From a virus: 54,225 bases of DNA. The stretch lies in the IMG/VR virus record IMGVR_UViG_3300035034_000721, positions 1-54,225 of that record. One strand, written 5' to 3'. Positions 33,678 to 43,991 of this stretch are shown piece after piece. Under the pieces are notes generated by a model. That model worked only from the letters and a program-made list of their open reading frames with translations, was not told where the DNA came from and searched no databases. The stretch's first letter is position 1; the number at the start of each line of letters is the position of its first letter. The position numbers and the translations under genes are program-made.

Positions 33678-35966
33678 ATGACAAAAGTAGCAATAATTGA
33701 AACAAAACCTTCCCGCACTAACTTCAAGAAGGAGTTTACAGAGTTCGAATTCGACCTCTTTCAACTTTGCTCTGATACGAGTATTAAGAAGGTACTAAAA
33801 CGTGACGTAGACCTTGACCTCTCTATCATTGATAACTATGACTGGGTTATATTAGTAGGTAGTGAGCCTCTAAGGTTATTTACTCAACTAACTTCTGTTA
33901 CTGAATACTCAGGTAAAAAAGTAAAAGAGAAGTTCATCCCAATCATAAACCCTGCAATGCTCTCCTTTAAGCCTGAAGCTCGACCAGTATGGGAAAGTGG
34001 GAAAGATAGCATAGTGGAGTACATCTGTGGAGGAAAGAAAGATGCAGTTATTGACGAAAGTGTAGCTTTTGGTATTGAAGATACTGAAATCGCAAACCAG
34101 TTCTTTAGAGACGCAATAGCATACCCACTGCCATACTTCTCACTAGACTCAGAGACTTCAGGTCTCTACCCTAGAGACGGTTACATACTCGCCCTATCCA
34201 TCTCATATGATGGAAAGAAGGGGGCGTACATAACTACTGACTGCTTTGACGAAGAGACAGAAGAGTTACTTACTCGTTTATGTGCTGAGAAAATACCTAT
34301 TTTTCACAACGCAAAGTTTGATATTGGATTCTTTGAGTACCACTTTGGTTTAAAGATTAAGAAGTTTGAAGACACTATGTTGCTTCATTATCTTATTGAT
34401 GAGAACCCTGGTGGCCACGGGTTAAAAGCTCTCTCCTTGAAGTACACTCCGTATGGTGATTATGAAAAGCCAATGTACGACTGGATGAAAGAGTACATGA
34501 AGCAAAACGGCATAAAGCGTGCTCAGTTTAGCTGGGATATGATTCCTTTTGATATAATGAAGCTATACGCAGGTATGGATGCGCTTTGTACATTTATTCT
34601 TTATGAAAAGTTTGTACAAGTTATGAAGAATAAAAAGCTTGCTTGGGTTTACGAGAATATCCTAAAGCCTGGCACTCGCTTTTTGGTAGATGTGCAAGAC
34701 AACGGAGTACCCTTTGATAAGAAAAGGCTAATGATGGCTCAGTCAATCATGCAGCAGGATATTGATGATGCTGTAGACAAGCTAAGCGCTATACCTGAGA
34801 TAACAAAATTTGAAGAGATTAATGGAAAAGAGTTTAATCCAAACTCCACCCTACAGCTTAGAAGTTTACTTTTCGATATGCTAGGTCTGCGACCTACAGG
34901 AAAGAAAACTGCAAAAGGTGAAAACTCTACAGATGCGGAAGTACTTGGAGAGCTGGCAGAGCAGTCGCCAATACCTGCACTTATCCTAGCAATACGCCAG
35001 AAGTCTAAAATAAAGAATACTTATTTAGATAAGATTATTCCTCAGCTAGACCGTGACTCTCGCTTACGTACCGGATTTAACCTACATACCACTACAAGTG
35101 GTAGATTGAGTTCGAGTGGTAAGCTTAATATGCAGCAACTACCAAGAGACAACCCAGCTGTAAAGGGTTGTATAAAAGCTAGAGAAGGCTACAAGATAGT
35201 AGCAATGGATTTAACTACCGTAGAGGTTTATGTAGCCGCAGTGCTGGCAAAAGATAAAGCCTTGATGGATGTATTTTCAATGGGCGGTAACTTTCACAGT
35301 ACTATCGCTCACAAAGTATTTAACCTACCTTGTCAGCCCCACGAAGTAGTTGAACTATTTCCATTAAAGAGACAGGCTGCTAAAGCAGTAACGTTTGGTA
35401 TTATGTACGGAGCTGGGCCATCTAAGATAGCAAGCGAAATTACAAAGGAATCTGGTACTTATTTCAGCACTCATGAAGCCCAAGAGGTTATTGATGACTA
35501 CTTTAGAGAGTTTCACATGCTAAAAGCTTGGCTTGAGGCAAATGAACGCTTTATTCGTGTCAATGGGTTTATATATAGTGCATTCGGCAGAAAGCGTAGG
35601 TTACCAAATGTACGATCTTCAGATAGAGGTACAGTAGGGCATGCTATTCGTTCTGGGCTTAACTTCTTAGTTCAGTCTGTAGCTTCAGACGTAAACTTAC
35701 TAGGAGCTATAGATATGAATACCCACATACAAGCTACGGGTATGGATGCAACTATATTCGCCTTAGTACATGACTCAATTTTAGCCGAAGTTAAGATTGA
35801 AGATATTGAAGCGTACAGCAAGGCATTAACACATTTTATCCAACTGGATAGAGGTGTGTCAATTCCAGGAGTTCCTGTAGGCTGTGATTTTGAAGTAGTT
35901 CATGATGATTACAGCAATGGAAAGTTTGAGAAAATGTATGGTGATCCTCAATTTCAAGCAGCTTAG
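33678..35966 (+). CDS. family A DNA polymerase with 3'-5' exonuclease
   Basis: 762 residues. N-terminal 140 residues resemble a uracil-DNA-glycosylase-like fold (VILVGSEPLRLFT, FIPIINPAML). Exonuclease motifs: SLDSETSGL with Asp157 and Glu159, FHNAKFDIGF near 212-221, and YAGMDALC near 299. Polymerase motif A is VAMDLTTVEVYVAAVLA near 512-528, B is RQAAKAVTFGIMYGAG near 570-585, and C is LVHDSI near 697-702. T5 polymerase has the same layout at about 855 residues. Motif A lacks the usual Ser-Gln-Ile-Glu. Confidence 0.92.
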   Translation: MTKVAIIETKPSRTNFKKEFTEFEFDLFQLCSDTSIKKVLKRDVDLDLSIIDNYDWVILVGSEPLRLFTQLTSVTEYSGKKVKEKFIPIINPAMLSFKPEARPVWESGKDSIVEYICGGKKDAVIDESVAFGIEDTEIANQFFRDAIAYPLPYFSLDSETSGLYPRDGYILALSISYDGKKGAYITTDCFDEETEELLTRLCAEKIPIFHNAKFDIGFFEYHFGLKIKKFEDTMLLHYLIDENPGGHGLKALSLKYTPYGDYEKPMYDWMKEYMKQNGIKRAQFSWDMIPFDIMKLYAGMDALCTFILYEKFVQVMKNKKLAWVYENILKPGTRFLVDVQDNGVPFDKKRLMMAQSIMQQDIDDAVDKLSAIPEITKFEEINGKEFNPNSTLQLRSLLFDMLGLRPTGKKTAKGENSTDAEVLGELAEQSPIPALILAIRQKSKIKNTYLDKIIPQLDRDSRLRTGFNLHTTTSGRLSSSGKLNMQQLPRDNPAVKGCIKAREGYKIVAMDLTTVEVYVAAVLAKDKALMDVFSMGGNFHSTIAHKVFNLPCQPHEVVELFPLKRQAAKAVTFGIMYGAGPSKIASEITKESGTYFSTHEAQEVIDDYFREFHMLKAWLEANERFIRVNGFIYSAFGRKRRLPNVRSSDRGTVGHAIRSGLNFLVQSVASDVNLLGAIDMNTHIQATGMDATIFALVHDSILAEVKIEDIEAYSKALTHFIQLDRGVSIPGVPVGCDFEVVHDDYSNGKFEKMYGDPQFQAA

Positions 35967-36438
35967 CAACGTAACTTTTCCAGTGTTTCTACTACCTTCC
36001 GACAATGTGGAGGTAGTAGATGGATTAGTATTTGTTGATAACATGATAGTAGACGATAGAAACGTAGCACAAGAGAAGTTAGGGTTACGGAGGTTAATAA
36101 CTCCTTTTAAAGACTTACTACCTCTACGCAGAGCTATCTCCGACCCCGTGGGGCTGGCAAAGAATGTAGGTAATAAAACTTACATTGATGTACTTGGAAA
36201 GATCTTTACCTATGAGAAAACTCTAAACGGTATTGTAAAGTATCACAAGATAGAGAGGATAGAAGGTAAAGAGTCAGCATCTACGATTAAACTAAAAGGA
36301 ATAAGTAGTTCGTTTATCGTAGCCCGTCCTCCGCCACTCGAACAGAGATGGGCTGGAGTACTATACTTACATGGATTCCCATGGAAGTTATACGAGTTCT
36401 CAGAGTGTAAACTCTCGAATACTCGAAGAAAAATATGA
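35938..36438 (+). CDS. conserved protein following the polymerase
   Basis: 166 residues from ATG 35938 (an upstream ATG at 35902 is also possible); overlaps the polymerase end by 29 bases. Core QLSNVTFPVFLLPSDNVEVVDGLVFVD and GLRRLITPFKDLLPLR. Conserved after the polymerase in other phages as far as I recall; function unknown. Confidence 0.7.
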   Translation: MVILNFKQLSNVTFPVFLLPSDNVEVVDGLVFVDNMIVDDRNVAQEKLGLRRLITPFKDLLPLRRAISDPVGLAKNVGNKTYIDVLGKIFTYEKTLNGIVKYHKIERIEGKESASTIKLKGISSSFIVARPPPLEQRWAGVLYLHGFPWKLYEFSECKLSNTRRKI

Positions 36439-37121
36439 GTCTTATGTCTAAAAACAAAAAACCTAAAACATTAAGCACTGTCAATCTTGAAATGGTTGAC
36501 GTACAACCTTTAACTGAAAACCAAGAGGTTGCTGTAGATAGCGAGTCCCACCTAATGCTTTATGGCGTTGCGGGTACGGGCAAAACGTTTCTCGCTTGTT
36601 CTATAGCGTTCAACGCAGTACAAAAGCGACTGCACTCAAAAGTCGTAATTGTACGAAGTGCTGTTCCTAGTAAAGATCAAGGGTTTCTTCCAGGCAATGA
36701 TAAACAAAAAGCTGAAGTATATGAAGTACCTTATCAAAGGATAACAAATGAGTTATTTCAGAGAGGGGATGCTTATCAGATACTAAAGCAGCATAATATA
36801 GTAGAATTTATTACCACCTCTTATATCAGAGGAACCACTATAACTGACGCAGTTATTATAGTAGATGAGTTCCAAAACCTCACATTCGAAGAGTTAGATA
36901 CGGTTATTACCCGTGTAGGTAAGAATTGTAGGATTATATTCTGTGGGGATGTTACCCAGACAGACTTGAAGAAAGACTATGAGAAAGCAGGGGCTGACAA
37001 GTTTATGACAATCCTAGATGCCATGGGTAACTTTGAAAGGGTTAACTTTGGTATTGAAGATATAGTAAGAAGTGGTTTGGTTAAAGATTATATAATTCAG
37101 AAACACAGACTAGGATTCTAA
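36435..37121 (+). CDS. PhoH-like ATPase
   Basis: 228 residues, ATGA overlap. PhoH family motifs: GVAGTGKTFLA (44-54), RSAVPSKDQGFLPGN near 76-90, SYIRGTT near 128, IIVDEFQN near 139-146 (Walker B), GDVTQTD near 171-177. RNA helicase/nuclease-related ATPase; its phage role is not established. Confidence 0.9.
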   Translation: MSLMSKNKKPKTLSTVNLEMVDVQPLTENQEVAVDSESHLMLYGVAGTGKTFLACSIAFNAVQKRLHSKVVIVRSAVPSKDQGFLPGNDKQKAEVYEVPYQRITNELFQRGDAYQILKQHNIVEFITTSYIRGTTITDAVIIVDEFQNLTFEELDTVITRVGKNCRIIFCGDVTQTDLKKDYEKAGADKFMTILDAMGNFERVNFGIEDIVRSGLVKDYIIQKHRLGF

Positions 37122-38407
37122 TGAAAGCAGTAATTAGTAACCGTATTTATTTAGAAGCAGGAGAAGAGTTAAAAAACTCTATCTCCAAGGAGCTTACTTA
37201 TACTATCCAATCATTTGGTGAGTTTAACCCTCCTACCGTAATAAAGAACATGGTAAGATTAAGGCCAAAGCTTATTACAATGCCTTCTGGGAGAACTGAC
37301 TTAATTCCCGAAGACTATGAGATAGTAGATAAGAGGGTTACAGTACCTCTAAAATTTCCAAAGTTTAAGGGGGAGCTTCGTGAGTCTCAGAAGGTAGTTT
37401 ATGACGACTTAACCGATAGTTGCATTATTAACGCTTGGACAAGTTGGGGAAAGACATTTACAGCTTTAGCTATTGCATCCAAGCTAGGTCAACGTACCTT
37501 AGTAGTGACGCACACAATATCTCTTCGAAACCAATGGGCTAGAGAGGTAGAGAAAGTTTTTGGTATAAAGCCTGGCATAATTGGGAGCGGTAAGTTTAAC
37601 ATTGACTCTCCAATTGTTATTGGTAATACACAGACTTTGTATAGAAACATAGATAAAGTAAAAGACAAGTTTGGTACTATAATACTTGATGAGATGCATC
37701 ACGTCTCAAGCCCTACGTTTGCTAAGATTATAGATACAAGTTATGCTCGGTACAAGATAGGGCTTTCTGGTACTATACAGAGGAAGGATGGTAAGCATAT
37801 AGTATTTCAAGATTACTTTGGGCACAAGCTTTATCAACCTCCAAAAGAAAACTATATGGTACCTGAAGTACACGTTGTTAAGTCTCACATAAGGTTCCCA
37901 GATGGTGCAAATTTACCTTGGGCAAACCGTGTAAATACTGTAGCATACAACGATGAGTACATTCACTCTATGTCAATGATTGCCGCAGCTTACGCAGTAA
38001 AAGGTCACAAAGTTTTATTAGTATCAGATAGAGTACATTTTCTAACTAAATGTGCAGAAGCTATCGGGCCTATGGCAGTATGTATAACAGGTAAGATAGA
38101 TGATAAAGAGCGTGAGAGGTTAAAAAAGCAGGTAGAGACAGATGAGGATAAGAGAGTTATTTGTGCTACACAGGCTATTTTTTCCGAAGGTATTTCTATA
38201 AACCCGCTGAGTTGTTTAATACTAGGAACTCCAGTTAACAACGAGCCATTACTAACACAGCTAATAGGACGCATCATTAGAAAGGTGCCAGGAAAGCTCA
38301 AACCCGTGGTGATTGATACACATCTGAAAGGTAATACGGCAGTAAGGCAGGCCTCGAATAGAATGGCTTACTATATGAAAGAAGGCTATGATATAAAGGA
38401 ACTATAA
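37121..38407 (+). CDS. SF2 DNA helicase, T5 D10-like
   Basis: 428 residues, TAATG overlap. N-terminal 75-residue substrate domain, Walker A SWGKTFTALA near 107-116, Walker B LDEMHHVSS near 188-196, SGT motif III near 215, and motif VI IGRIIRK near 387. Similar to the branch-migrating helicases UvsW and T5 D10. Confidence 0.9.
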   Translation: MKAVISNRIYLEAGEELKNSISKELTYTIQSFGEFNPPTVIKNMVRLRPKLITMPSGRTDLIPEDYEIVDKRVTVPLKFPKFKGELRESQKVVYDDLTDSCIINAWTSWGKTFTALAIASKLGQRTLVVTHTISLRNQWAREVEKVFGIKPGIIGSGKFNIDSPIVIGNTQTLYRNIDKVKDKFGTIILDEMHHVSSPTFAKIIDTSYARYKIGLSGTIQRKDGKHIVFQDYFGHKLYQPPKENYMVPEVHVVKSHIRFPDGANLPWANRVNTVAYNDEYIHSMSMIAAAYAVKGHKVLLVSDRVHFLTKCAEAIGPMAVCITGKIDDKERERLKKQVETDEDKRVICATQAIFSEGISINPLSCLILGTPVNNEPLLTQLIGRIIRKVPGKLKPVVIDTHLKGNTAVRQASNRMAYYMKEGYDIKEL

Positions 38408-38439
38408 ATAGTTACTGGTGCAGATGCAGAAAATAGTCC

Positions 38440-38468
38440 TTGACATCTGTTCCTTAACCCTGTATAAT
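38440..38468 (+). promoter_or_regulatory. sigma70 promoter of the recombination genes
   Basis: TTGACA, 17 bp, TATAAT, about 53 bases before ATG 38527. Confidence 0.87.
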
Positions 38469-38526
38469 ATACTTTCTTTCTTGATTAAGAGAAATAACTT
38501 TAAGAAGTTACTGATAGGGTATTTAT

Positions 38527-38922
38527 ATGTTATTTTATGATTGGAACAAGATAGTGCTTCATAGTAAGGATAATCCGTCTAGAATGATGGCTATCATTAC
38601 TATAGTTCTTGAAGACACTATACCACAAAATAACCGCACTTTAGCTTCAAAACTATCACACGTTAACTTCAAAGGACAGTCCTTTTTAGTTAATCCTGCA
38701 AAACTACTACGATTTATTCGTAGCCACCAAAGTAATAACCTACAACCAGAAATAGTACAGTACGTGTACCTAGCCTCTTTTCGCAGGTACTCGGATTATT
38801 TAGTAACAAACCAGACTACTCTTAACCTACTCGAAAGTCCTGTAGGTACAGAAGTCATCTTAAAAAACAAGCTACTCAGTATTAAGGACTCACAGATAGT
38901 CTTTAAACTAGAGAAGTTCTAA
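38527..38922 (+). CDS. hypothetical protein
   Basis: 131 residues, ATG after TAGGGTATTTAT. Helical protein with a region HVNFKGQSFLVNPAKLLRFIRSH; conserved in position before the ssDNA-binding protein. Function unknown. Confidence 0.7.
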   Translation: MLFYDWNKIVLHSKDNPSRMMAIITIVLEDTIPQNNRTLASKLSHVNFKGQSFLVNPAKLLRFIRSHQSNNLQPEIVQYVYLASFRRYSDYLVTNQTTLNLLESPVGTEVILKNKLLSIKDSQIVFKLEKF

Positions 38923-38938
38923 CGAGGAATTACAAAAC

Positions 38939-39562
38939 ATGGCAATATCGTTCAACAAAGTAAAAGGCGAAGCACAGAAAAGCAGTGCAAATACATATAA
39001 ATATGTAGATGGGGATAACAAAGTACGTTTAGTTGGTGGAGTCTTAGCCAGATACGTATACTGGATCAAGGGGGAGAATGATAAGAATATTCCGTTAGAG
39101 TGTCTATCCTTTGACCGCGAGAAAGAAGCATTTACCAACGTAGAGAAAGATCACGTTCGTGACTTCTATCCAGACCTGAAGTGTGGTTGGTCTTACATGA
39201 TGCAGTGTCTTGTAAATGGTGAGCTTAAGAACCTTAACTTAAAGAAAAAGTTATGGGAGCAAATCCATACTGCCGCAGAAGATTTAGGTGACCCAACCGA
39301 CCCAACGACTGGCTGGGATGTTTGTTTCAAGCGAGTGAAGACTGGGCCTCTACCGTACAACGTAGAGTATCAGCTACAAGCTTTAAAGTGTAAGCCAAGA
39401 GCTTTAACTCCTGCTGAACTGAAGGTTGTAGAAGGTATGAAGCCTATTGACGAACTCATGGTTCGCCCAACTCCAGATGCCCAAAAAGAGCTACTAGATC
39501 GTGTAGCTGGGGCGGCTGTAAAAGTTGACGAGTCTATTGATGAAGAGTTTGACTTAACCTAA
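38939..39562 (+). CDS. single-stranded DNA-binding protein
   Basis: 207 residues, ATG after ACGAGGAATTAC. Beta-rich N-terminal OB-like domain (YKYVDGDNKVRLVGGVLARYVYWI) with a CxxG pair (LKCGWSYMMQC), and an acidic tail DESIDEEFDLT, as in replicative SSB/gp32 proteins that recruit partners through the tail. Coupled to the SbcD gene by TAATG. Confidence 0.78.
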   Translation: MAISFNKVKGEAQKSSANTYKYVDGDNKVRLVGGVLARYVYWIKGENDKNIPLECLSFDREKEAFTNVEKDHVRDFYPDLKCGWSYMMQCLVNGELKNLNLKKKLWEQIHTAAEDLGDPTDPTTGWDVCFKRVKTGPLPYNVEYQLQALKCKPRALTPAELKVVEGMKPIDELMVRPTPDAQKELLDRVAGAAVKVDESIDEEFDLT

Positions 39563-40518
39563 TGATACTGTTTACAGCGGACTGGCATATAAAATTGGGG
39601 CAGAAGAATGTTCCAAAAACCTGGGCGATTGAAAGATATAAGTCTTTCTTTCAGCAGTTATATGCTATAGAAGGTTCCGTTGACTTGCACATTATAGGAG
39701 GCGATCTTTTTGATCGTCTTCCTTCTATGGAAGAGTTAGAGTTATATTTCGAGTTTATTAGTGAAGTGAAGGTAGCTACTATTATTTATGATGGTAACCA
39801 TGAAGCAACTAAAAAGCATCATACTTTCTTTGATCAACTCAAGCGGGCTACAGAATTGCTAAACCCTTTAGTAACTGTTATAACCAAATCAGAGAATACA
39901 AAGACTTTTGGTATTCTTACTTATACAGACTTACACAGAAAGAACGCTTTGGATATATTTGATAAGTCTAAACCCCTATTTACCCACGTTCGTGGTGAGA
40001 TACCACCCCATGTTAAACCCGAAGTTGACTTAGATTTATTTGCTGACTTTCCTATCGTATTTGCAGGTGACTTGCATAGTCACTCAAACACTCAGCGTAA
40101 CATAGTGTATCCTGGCAGCCCTATGACTACTTCGTTCCATAGAAACGAGGTAAAGACAGGATATTTACTAATTGACGACCTTAGCGACTTCTGTTGGGTT
40201 TGGAAGCCTTTTGAGCTACCACAGCTTATAAGAAAAACTGTAACAAGTGAGAAAGAGATGGTTGCTACTGAGTATCATCATACTATATATGAATTTGAAG
40301 GTGATATACAGGAACTTGCAGGCGTTAAGAATAGTGATCTTCTTGATAAAAAGGTAGTGAAAAGAAGTACGGAAGCGACGTTAATTTTAGATAAAGATGC
40401 GTCTATACAAGAAGAGCTATCAGAGTATCTAACCTATATACTAGAGTTAGATGAAGCAAGAATTCCGAGCATACTAGGAGTATTTAATGATCACGCTTCA
40501 AAAGTTGAAATGGAGTAA
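39562..40518 (+). CDS. SbcD/Mre11-like nuclease (T4 gp47, T5 D12)
   Basis: 318 residues. Phosphoesterase motifs DWHIKLG (7-13), GGDLFDR near 47-53, DGNHE near 76-80, HVRGE near 143-147, GDLHSH near 171-176. Overlaps the Rad50-like gene by 32 bases; together they form an exo/endonuclease that trims DNA ends. Confidence 0.9.
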   Translation: MILFTADWHIKLGQKNVPKTWAIERYKSFFQQLYAIEGSVDLHIIGGDLFDRLPSMEELELYFEFISEVKVATIIYDGNHEATKKHHTFFDQLKRATELLNPLVTVITKSENTKTFGILTYTDLHRKNALDIFDKSKPLFTHVRGEIPPHVKPEVDLDLFADFPIVFAGDLHSHSNTQRNIVYPGSPMTTSFHRNEVKTGYLLIDDLSDFCWVWKPFELPQLIRKTVTSEKEMVATEYHHTIYEFEGDIQELAGVKNSDLLDKKVVKRSTEATLILDKDASIQEELSEYLTYILELDEARIPSILGVFNDHASKVEME

Positions 40519-42286
40519 TATCTTTAGCTACGGGGCTGATAACGAGTTAGACCTATCGGACGCAAACGTAGTACAGATTATTGGCACGAATGGGCAAGGT
40601 AAGTCCTCTATACCTCTTATTGTTGAGGAGGTATTATACAATAAGAACTCGAAAGGTATAAAGAAAACTGATATACCAAACAGATACGTAAATGAAGGTT
40701 ACTCTATAAACCTTACTTTTACTAAAGACTCAGATGAGTATGAAATTGATGTATCACGTAAGTCAAGTATTAAAGTAAAGCTATCTAAGAATGGAGAAGA
40801 TATTAGCAGCCATACAGCTACTAACACTTACAAGACTTTGCAAGAGATTATAGGCATAGACTTTAAAACATTCTCTCAGTTAGTTTACCAAAACCCTAAC
40901 ACTAGTTTACAGTTTCTCACTGCGACAGACACAAATCGGAAAAAATTCCTGATAGATCTGCTCCACTTAGAGAACTATGTTAAACTATTCGAGATTTTCA
41001 AAGAGGAATCGAAGAGAGTTAATTCCAATCTTACAAGTATTCAGAGTAAGGTTGATACCATTGAAAACTGGTTGAAAATAAATAAATTGACTGATACCCA
41101 AGTACTACCTCTGTTAGAGACTGATATTAATACGGAAAAAGATGAACAAGCTTTAGGTTCATTATCAGTTGAAATTAAAAGTATCACTGAACAGAATAAA
41201 AAAATTGAGAAAAATAATAAATACAAGCAGTTGCTTAACGCTATTGATCTTGATGAACTTAACTCTATTGAAGTAACTGGCATTGTAGACTGTGCTAGTC
41301 TACAGAATGAGCTAGGTAGCGTTACCCAAGAGCAAAGGTCAGCCGCAAGTCTTATGTTAAAAGTAGAAGGTTTGGCAAAAGGCTGCCCTACATGTGGGCA
41401 AGAAATGGACGCAGCGCATGTATCTGATATTATAGAAACAAATACTTCTATAGTAAATAAGACTAAGCTAAAAGCCAAGGAGCTTGCAGTAGAGATAGCT
41501 GAAATTAAGTCCCAGAATGAAGAATACTCGCGTAAAACAAAAGGATTAAAGGAATGGGAAGACCTTTTCAGAGCTGTAGATAATAGCTTACCTTCTGAAC
41601 TTATTAACCGAGAAGCTCTTGAGAAAAGCTTTCGCGAGTTAAAGTCAAACTTAGATAATGCAAGAGCAGCGATAGAAAGACTGACAGCGGAGAATACTAG
41701 AATAACTTCTCGAAACACGCGGATAGAGGTTATCCAGGAACAGACAGCAGAGTTTCTCTCGCAGCTAGAAGAAGCTACAAAACTCTTGAAAGCTGAGAAA
41801 GAGATTTCCTCAAATGTAGAAGTATTAAAGAAAGCTTTTAGTACTAATGGGTTAATTGCCTATAAGATTGAGAATCTAGTGAAAGACTTGGAAGACCTTA
41901 CAAACCACTATCTAGCAGAACTTTCTGATGGTAGATTTACACTTGAGTTTATAGTATCTAACGACAAACTCAATGTGCACATTACTGACAACGAGAAGGT
42001 AGTTGATATACTAGCACTATCATCGGGAGAACTTGCTAGAGTTAACACAAGTACACTTCTGGCAATACGAAGCTTGATGAGTAGTATTTCGAAGTCACAA
42101 ATTAATGTACTTTTCTTAGATGAGGTCATTAGTGTGCTGGACGAGCAAGGTAAAGAAAAGCTAGTCGAGATTCTATTAGAGGAAAAGAGTTTAAACAGTT
42201 ATTTAGTTAGCCACCAATGGCAACACCCACTACTATCAAAGGTAGAGGTTGTTAAAGAAAACAATATAAGTAGGTTAGAGATATGA
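40487..42286 (+). CDS. SbcC/Rad50-like ATPase (T4 gp46, T5 D13)
   Basis: 599 residues. Walker A GTNGQGKS at 33-40, coiled coils flanking a zinc hook GCPTCGQE near 298-305, ABC signature LSSGELARVN near 509, and LFLDEVISVLDEQG near 543-556. Confidence 0.92.
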   Translation: MITLQKLKWSNIFSYGADNELDLSDANVVQIIGTNGQGKSSIPLIVEEVLYNKNSKGIKKTDIPNRYVNEGYSINLTFTKDSDEYEIDVSRKSSIKVKLSKNGEDISSHTATNTYKTLQEIIGIDFKTFSQLVYQNPNTSLQFLTATDTNRKKFLIDLLHLENYVKLFEIFKEESKRVNSNLTSIQSKVDTIENWLKINKLTDTQVLPLLETDINTEKDEQALGSLSVEIKSITEQNKKIEKNNKYKQLLNAIDLDELNSIEVTGIVDCASLQNELGSVTQEQRSAASLMLKVEGLAKGCPTCGQEMDAAHVSDIIETNTSIVNKTKLKAKELAVEIAEIKSQNEEYSRKTKGLKEWEDLFRAVDNSLPSELINREALEKSFRELKSNLDNARAAIERLTAENTRITSRNTRIEVIQEQTAEFLSQLEEATKLLKAEKEISSNVEVLKKAFSTNGLIAYKIENLVKDLEDLTNHYLAELSDGRFTLEFIVSNDKLNVHITDNEKVVDILALSSGELARVNTSTLLAIRSLMSSISKSQINVLFLDEVISVLDEQGKEKLVEILLEEKSLNSYLVSHQWQHPLLSKVEVVKENNISRLEI

Positions 42287-42480
42287 GACAAGATATAATA
42301 GTAGCTTTAATGGCAGAAGCAGCCGGAAAAGAAGCAGTACACCTTATGAACATTGAAATAATGCTTGAGAACCCTGTAGGTGTAGGCGAGCATGCAAACA
42401 TATTACAATCTATTAGAGACGAAGTGCTCGAACTAGGTAAGCAACGCGGTTTAATAGAGACGCTAAGAAGTCTCGACTAA
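42283..42480 (+). CDS. small helical protein
   Basis: 65 residues, ATGA overlap with SbcC and zero gap to the next gene. All-helical; function unknown. Confidence 0.65.
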   Translation: MRQDIIVALMAEAAGKEAVHLMNIEIMLENPVGVGEHANILQSIRDEVLELGKQRGLIETLRSLD

Positions 42481-42924
42481 ATGGTAGATAGTAGAGCAAA
42501 AGGGGCTAGGGGGGAGTATAGAGTACGGGATATGTTAAGAGCCTCTACTGGGCTTCAGTTTGAGAGAGTACCCGCCTCGGGTGCTCTGGAATATCTAAAA
42601 GGTGACTTATACGTACCACATACGAAGAATAAGTATTGTATTGAAGTAAAAAACTACAAAGATTCTCCAATGTCTGACCGCATATTCACAGCCCCAAAGA
42701 CAAATAATCTAGTAAGATGGTGGAATAAAGTAGTTATTCAAGCAGAGGGCGGTAATCAAGAGCCCATGCTATTTTTTAAATACGACCGCTCTAAAGTATT
42801 TATATGTGTAGACTTTAAACCTTTACACGCTGAGTACATTTATATACAAAAGTTAAATTGCTATGTATGTCTCGCGGAGGAGTGGCTTGAACTAGAAGAA
42901 GAGGGCTTCATAAGTGAGCTATAG
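42481..42924 (+). CDS. Hjc-type Holliday junction resolvase
   Basis: 147 residues. ARGEYRVRDML (Glu12) and FERVPASGALEYLKGDLYV with YCIEVKNYK form the E...GD...ExK nuclease core of the archaeal-type resolvase family. Resolves branched DNA before packaging; sits between SbcCD and the flap nuclease as in T5-like phages. Confidence 0.85.
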   Translation: MVDSRAKGARGEYRVRDMLRASTGLQFERVPASGALEYLKGDLYVPHTKNKYCIEVKNYKDSPMSDRIFTAPKTNNLVRWWNKVVIQAEGGNQEPMLFFKYDRSKVFICVDFKPLHAEYIYIQKLNCYVCLAEEWLELEEEGFISEL

Positions 42925-43162
42925 TAAGAAAATTAATTGGAATTTAGCGAGTAAGTTAGGCTTAGTGTATAGAATAAACCATGAAGTATTACACCCCTTA
43001 GGTTTAGCTATGTGTAGAGATCCAGATACAGGCACAAGCCCATATATTTTTGTATCTACTAGCGAAGTATGGGCTTACTCAAAAGAAATAGAGAAAAAGC
43101 CAAGAATGTCTGACTCAGACATATTAGAATACTTAAAGGAGGAGTTTAACGATGGCTTTTAG
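42914..43162 (+). CDS. small hypothetical protein
   Basis: 82 residues, GTG start, overlapping both neighbours by 11 bases. NHEVLHPLGLAM... and TSEVWAYS; function unknown. Confidence 0.65.
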   Translation: MSYSKKINWNLASKLGLVYRINHEVLHPLGLAMCRDPDTGTSPYIFVSTSEVWAYSKEIEKKPRMSDSDILEYLKEEFNDGF

Positions 43163-43991
43163 CTTTAAAGAAACAATGAAAGTCAAACATGCTGATGATG
43201 TACTTCTAGTAGATTCTCTAAACTTCTCATTTCGGTGGAAACATGCTGGTCGCACTGATTATCGGTTTGACTACGTAGATGGTATAAAAAGTTTTGCAGC
43301 ATCTTTTCTATGTAGTAAAGTAATAATTTTATGTGATAAAGGTCAATCCTCTTTTCGAAGAGGTATCGACCCTCTTTATAAAGCAAACCGTCTCGAAAAG
43401 TTTGCTACCCAAAGCGAAGAAGAAGCTATTGCGTTTGAAGAGCACATGGAAGAATTTAAAGCTACTCTCGAAGAGCTTGGGAAAGAGTTTACAGTGTTGC
43501 AGTATGCAGGGGTAGAGGCTGATGATTTAGCCGCATATCTAGTAAAAGAGAAGGAACTGTTCGGGTTTCGAAAAGTCACACTTCTATCAACTGACCGAGA
43601 CTGGGACTTACTTCTAAGCGATGACGTGAAAAGATTCTCCTACGGTTCTCGAAAAGAGTTTACAATAGAGAACTGGCTAGACAATTATAACGTACTTCCA
43701 GAAGATTATCTAAGTCTGAAGTGTTTGATGGGTGACTCAGGAGATAATGTGCCAGGAATTGCAGGTGTAGGCCCTGCGCGTGGTGCAGAGCTTATAGATA
43801 GGTTTGGTAGCGCTCTTGATATATATGATCAGATACCTTTACCAGGGCACTTAAAGTATATAAAAGCTCTTAACGACAGCGGAGAAAGGCTCGTACTTAA
43901 CTATGAGCTGATGGATTTATTAACATATTGCGAAGATGCAATAGGCGCTGACAATATAGCGGATATAAGGATGAAGTTAGTTGACAATTAA
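43152..43991 (+). CDS. 5'-3' exonuclease/flap endonuclease, T5 D15-like
   Basis: 279 residues (T5 D15 has 291). Metal residues visible in LLVDSLN (18-24), ILCDKGQSSFRRG, GVEADDLAAYL, LLSTDRDWDLL and MGDSGDNVPGIAGVGPARGAELI (H3TH). Removes RNA primers and flaps. Confidence 0.93.
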   Translation: MAFSFKETMKVKHADDVLLVDSLNFSFRWKHAGRTDYRFDYVDGIKSFAASFLCSKVIILCDKGQSSFRRGIDPLYKANRLEKFATQSEEEAIAFEEHMEEFKATLEELGKEFTVLQYAGVEADDLAAYLVKEKELFGFRKVTLLSTDRDWDLLLSDDVKRFSYGSRKEFTIENWLDNYNVLPEDYLSLKCLMGDSGDNVPGIAGVGPARGAELIDRFGSALDIYDQIPLPGHLKYIKALNDSGERLVLNYELMDLLTYCEDAIGADNIADIRMKLVDN